This document shows positions 5,621-7,543 of a stretch of DNA of 7,543 nt, in pieces. Source of the stretch: Thermoanaerobaculales bacterium (lineage in GTDB: Bacteria; Acidobacteriota; Thermoanaerobaculia; Thermoanaerobaculales; Sulfomarinibacteraceae). The position numbers and the translations under genes were made by a program. Location: contig JALOKS010000117.1 of the NCBI GenBank assembly GCA_025456385.1, forward strand, positions 1-7,543, written 5' to 3'. The stretch's first letter is position 1, and each line of letters opens with the position of its first letter. The notes below the pieces were generated by a model that saw only the letters and a program-made list of their open reading frames with translations, did not search any database and was not told the origin of the DNA.

Positions 5621-6684
5621 GCGAACTGCCTCGTCAGGCGCTGGTCGCCGGCGAAGAGCTGCCGCAGGTCCGGGATCCCGTAGACCAGCATCGCCACGCG
5701 GTCGAGCCCGAGGCCGAAGGCGAAGCCGGTGTAGCGCCCGGCGTCGATCCCCACCGCCTCGAAGACCCGCGGGTCGACCATGCCCGAGCCCAGGATCTCG
5801 ATCCAGCCCGAGCCCGAGCACACGCCGCAGCCCTTCTGCGCGCAGAAGATGCACGAGATGTCGACCTCGGCCGAGGGCTCGGTGAAGGGAAAGTAGCCCG
5901 GCCGCAGGCGGACCGCGACCCGGTCGGAGAACAGCTCGTGCAGGAAGGCCTCGAGCGTCGCCTTGAGGTGGCCGAAGGTGATGCCCTCGTCCACCAGCAG
6001 ACCCTCGATCTGGTGGAACATCGGCGAGTGGCGGAGGTCGGAGTCGCGGCGGAAGACGCGGCCCGGCACGACGATCCGGATCGGCGGCTGGCGGCTCTCC
6101 ATCACCCTCGCCTGCACCGGCGAGGTGTGGGTGCGCAGGAGGTGGCCGTCCGCGAGGTAGAAGGTGTCCTGGTCGTCGCGGGCCGGGTGGTCGGGGGGGA
6201 TGTTGAGGGCCTCGAAGTTGTGCCAGTCGTCCTCGACCTCGGGCCCCGCCTCGACGTCGTAGCCCATGCGGAGGAAGATCTCCTCGATGCGGCGGCGGAC
6301 GATGTGAACCGGGTGCTCGGCGCCGCGCGCGACGGGCAGCCCGGGCAGCGTGACATCGACCGGCCGGCCGACCGCGACCGTCGGGGCGTGGCCCTTCGCG
6401 TTGGCCGTGCCCGGGTCTTTCACGCGGATCTCGGTCACGGCCGCCTGCTTGGCCTCTGCGAGCCTGCTCTCGATCTCCTGCTTGAGCTCGTTGAGAGCCC
6501 GGCCGTAGTCGCGCTTCTGGTCGTTCGGCAGGGCCCGCAGGGCTTCGGCGAGCTCCTTCAGCTTGCCCGAACGCTGCCCAGCGAACTTGACCCTGACCTT
6601 CTCGACCCCGTCGGCGCTCGTCCCGGCCTGCTCGAGCTCGGCAACGAACGCCCTGCGCACCTCCTCCAGCCGCGCCGTGCTCAC
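5617..6684 (-). CDS. pheS: Phenylalanine--tRNA ligase alpha subunit
   Basis: The 355-residue catalytic chain, which activates phenylalanine with ATP and transfers it to tRNA-Phe. It has an N-terminal coiled coil (about 1-85), then the class II core: motif 1 region with HPVHIVRRRIEEIFLRMGY (124-142), motif 2 with GRVFRRDSDLRHSPMFHQIEG (208-228), and motif 3 with GFAFGLGLDRVAMLVYGIPDL (320-340). A cysteine cluster C278, C281, C286, C289 looks like a zinc site, as in many bacterial PheS. One deviation: the usual Thr of the D-x-THS/T motif 2 pattern is Arg218. The start is GTG at 6684-6682, seven bases after the rplT stop, and TGAGG at that stop supplies the ribosome site. It is translationally coupled to pheT. 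Confidence 0.97.
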   Translation of the reverse strand: MSTARLEEVRRAFVAELEQAGTSADGVEKVRVKFAGQRSGKLKELAEALRALPNDQKRDYGRALNELKQEIESRLAEAKQAAVTEIRVKDPGTANAKGHAPTVAVGRPVDVTLPGLPVARGAEHPVHIVRRRIEEIFLRMGYDVEAGPEVEDDWHNFEALNIPPDHPARDDQDTFYLADGHLLRTHTSPVQARVMESRQPPIRIVVPGRVFRRDSDLRHSPMFHQIEGLLVDEGITFGHLKATLEAFLHELFSDRVAVRLRPGYFPFTEPSAEVDISCIFCAQKGCGVCSGSGWIEILGSGMVDPRVFEAVGIDAGRYTGFAFGLGLDRVAMLVYGIPDLRQLFAGDQRLTRQFA

Positions 6685-6691
6685 CGCAGCC

Positions 6692-7045
6692 TCAGCTCTC
6701 GACCTGCCTGGAGAGCTCGACCAGCTGCGTGAAGGCCTGCGGGTCGCGCACCGCGAGGTCGGCGAGGACCTTGCGGTCGAGGCTGCAGCCGGCGTTCTTG
6801 AGGCCGGCGATCAGGGCCGAGTAGGTGGTGCCGTTGAGCCGCGCGGCGGCGTTGATGCGGGTGATCCAGAGGGCGCGGAACTCGCGCTTGCGCTGCTTGC
6901 GGTCACGGTAGGCGTAGACCAGGGACTTGTCGACCTGCAGCTTCGCGACGCGGTGCAGGCGCGACTTGCCGCCCCAGTAGCCTTCGGCCATCTTGAGGAT
7001 CTTCTTGCGGCGGTCCTTGCGGTTGGTCGATCTCTTGACGCGCAT
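6692..7045 (-). CDS. rplT: 50S ribosomal protein L20
   Basis: A 117-residue protein, the typical L20 length, needed early in 50S assembly where it binds 23S rRNA. The strongly basic N-terminal extension (MRVKRSTNRKDRRKKILKMAEGYWGG) and the core YAYRDRKQRKREFRALWITRINAAAR are diagnostic. L20 usually begins with a residue or two more, so the N-terminus is marginally short. Start ATG 7045-7043 has a strong GGGAGGA site that partly overlaps the rpmI stop codon, and the gap to rpmI is 12 bases. In several bacteria L20 represses translation of its own operon; no leader structure for that is evident in the short spacers here. Confidence 0.98.
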   Translation of the reverse strand: MRVKRSTNRKDRRKKILKMAEGYWGGKSRLHRVAKLQVDKSLVYAYRDRKQRKREFRALWITRINAAARLNGTTYSALIAGLKNAGCSLDRKVLADLAVRDPQAFTQLVELSRQVES

Positions 7046-7057
7046 GGTGCTTCCTCC

Positions 7058-7258
7058 CTAGCCCTGAGCCGCGAGCATCTTCGCGAGCACCTTGGCGTCG
7101 CTCGGCGCCACGATCGCGGACGCGCGCAGGCGGCGCTTCCGCTTGCGGGACTTCTTGGTCAGGATGTGCGAGTGGTAGGCGTGGTGGCGCTTGAACTTGC
7201 CGCTGCCGGTCCGCTTGACCCGCTTGGCGGCGCCCCGATGCGTCTTCTGCTTCGGCAT
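7058..7258 (-). CDS. rpmI: 50S ribosomal protein L35
   Basis: A 66-residue, highly basic protein with the diagnostic L35 start (MPKQKTHRGAAKRVKRTGSGKFKR) and HHAYHSHILTKKSRKRKRRLR segment. It is a structural part of the large ribosomal subunit. Start ATG 7258-7256 has AAAGGAG six bases or so upstream, placed in the 21-base gap after thrS. In most bacteria infC, the gene for initiation factor IF3, stands directly before rpmI; here thrS does. Confidence 0.98.
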   Translation of the reverse strand: MPKQKTHRGAAKRVKRTGSGKFKRHHAYHSHILTKKSRKRKRRLRASAIVAPSDAKVLAKMLAAQG

Positions 7259-7279
7259 GCTGAGCTCCTTTGCTCCTCG

Positions 7280-7543
7280 TCACGGCTCCAGCGAGCGCGT
7301 GCTCACGGCGTTGGTGATTCGGTCGACGACGGCCGACACGGGCTGCACGCCCTCGTCCCGCCCGTGCCGCAGGCGCAGGGACACGGTGCCGTTCTCGGCC
7401 TCGCGCTGCCCCACCACCAGCAGGTAGGGCACCTTCATGGTCTCTCCGTCGCGGATCTTGTAGCCGAGCTTCTCCGAGCGCCGGTCGACCTCCGCGCGCA
7501 GCCCGCGCGCGACGAGCGCCGCGGCCACCTGCTGCGCGTGGTC
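7280..7543 (-). CDS. thrS: Threonine--tRNA ligase, C-terminal end (partial)
   Basis: The last 87 residues of ThrS, entering from the right edge. They cover most of the C-terminal anticodon-binding domain that recognises tRNA-Thr: the segment AEVDRRSEKLGYKIRDGETMKVPYLLVVG matches the family's D-x-R-x-EK-x-GYKIR...VPY-x-LVVG pattern, followed by ENGTVSLRLRHGRDEG. The catalytic core and any N-terminal editing domains lie outside the window. An internal GTG at 7528 is not a real start; the frame is open to the edge. The stop is 21 bases before rpmI, so the two are very probably co-transcribed. Confidence 0.96.
   Translation of the reverse strand, partial: DHAQQVAAALVARGLRAEVDRRSEKLGYKIRDGETMKVPYLLVVGQREAENGTVSLRLRHGRDEGVQPVSAVVDRITNAVSTRSLEP

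Noticed and set aside
3689..5683. Long plus-strand open frame (about 660 codons) opposite pheT
   Set aside because: It is antisense to a fully recognisable pheT; its arginine-, glycine- and alanine-rich composition is the expected mirror of GC-rich codons, and it has no recognisable domain.

Overview
The window is a GC-rich bacterial chromosomal segment with a housekeeping layout. Nearly all of it is one leftward (minus-strand) run of translation, cell-division and RNA-decay genes. The gene order pheS-pheT-(small coiled coil)-zapA-rny-YmdB-like fits Acidobacteriota or the former Deltaproteobacteria. I cannot fix the phylum from sequence reading alone. No mobile elements, CRISPR arrays, tRNA or rRNA genes were seen.

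Read in transcription order from the right edge: the 3' end of thrS (7543-7280), rpmI (L35), rplT (L20), pheS and pheT. Spacers are 7 to 21 bases, and pheS and pheT overlap by ATGA. A small coiled-coil gene that looks like zapB follows 17 bases after pheT. Next comes a 174-base non-coding gap with three stacked GC-rich hairpins and then an extended -10 promoter. This gap probably separates the translation operon from a second unit made of zapA, a 182-base structured RNA that I read as 6S RNA, rny (RNase Y) and a YmdB-like metallophosphoesterase that overlaps rny by GTGA. On the plus strand, the last 54 codons of a HutI-like amidohydrolase converge on this unit at the left edge.

Functionally the block joins tRNA charging (Thr, Phe) and two 50S proteins to division-ring factors (ZapA, ZapB-like), a probable regulator of RNA polymerase (6S RNA) and the mRNA-decay initiator RNase Y. 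The most notable points are the 6S RNA candidate, with a closing stem, two GNRA-capped hairpins and its place directly behind zapA; a PheT that lacks the usual N-terminal tRNA-binding (EMAP-II/OB) domain; and the absence of infC from its usual place between thrS and rpmI. I see no clear evidence of an entirely new system.
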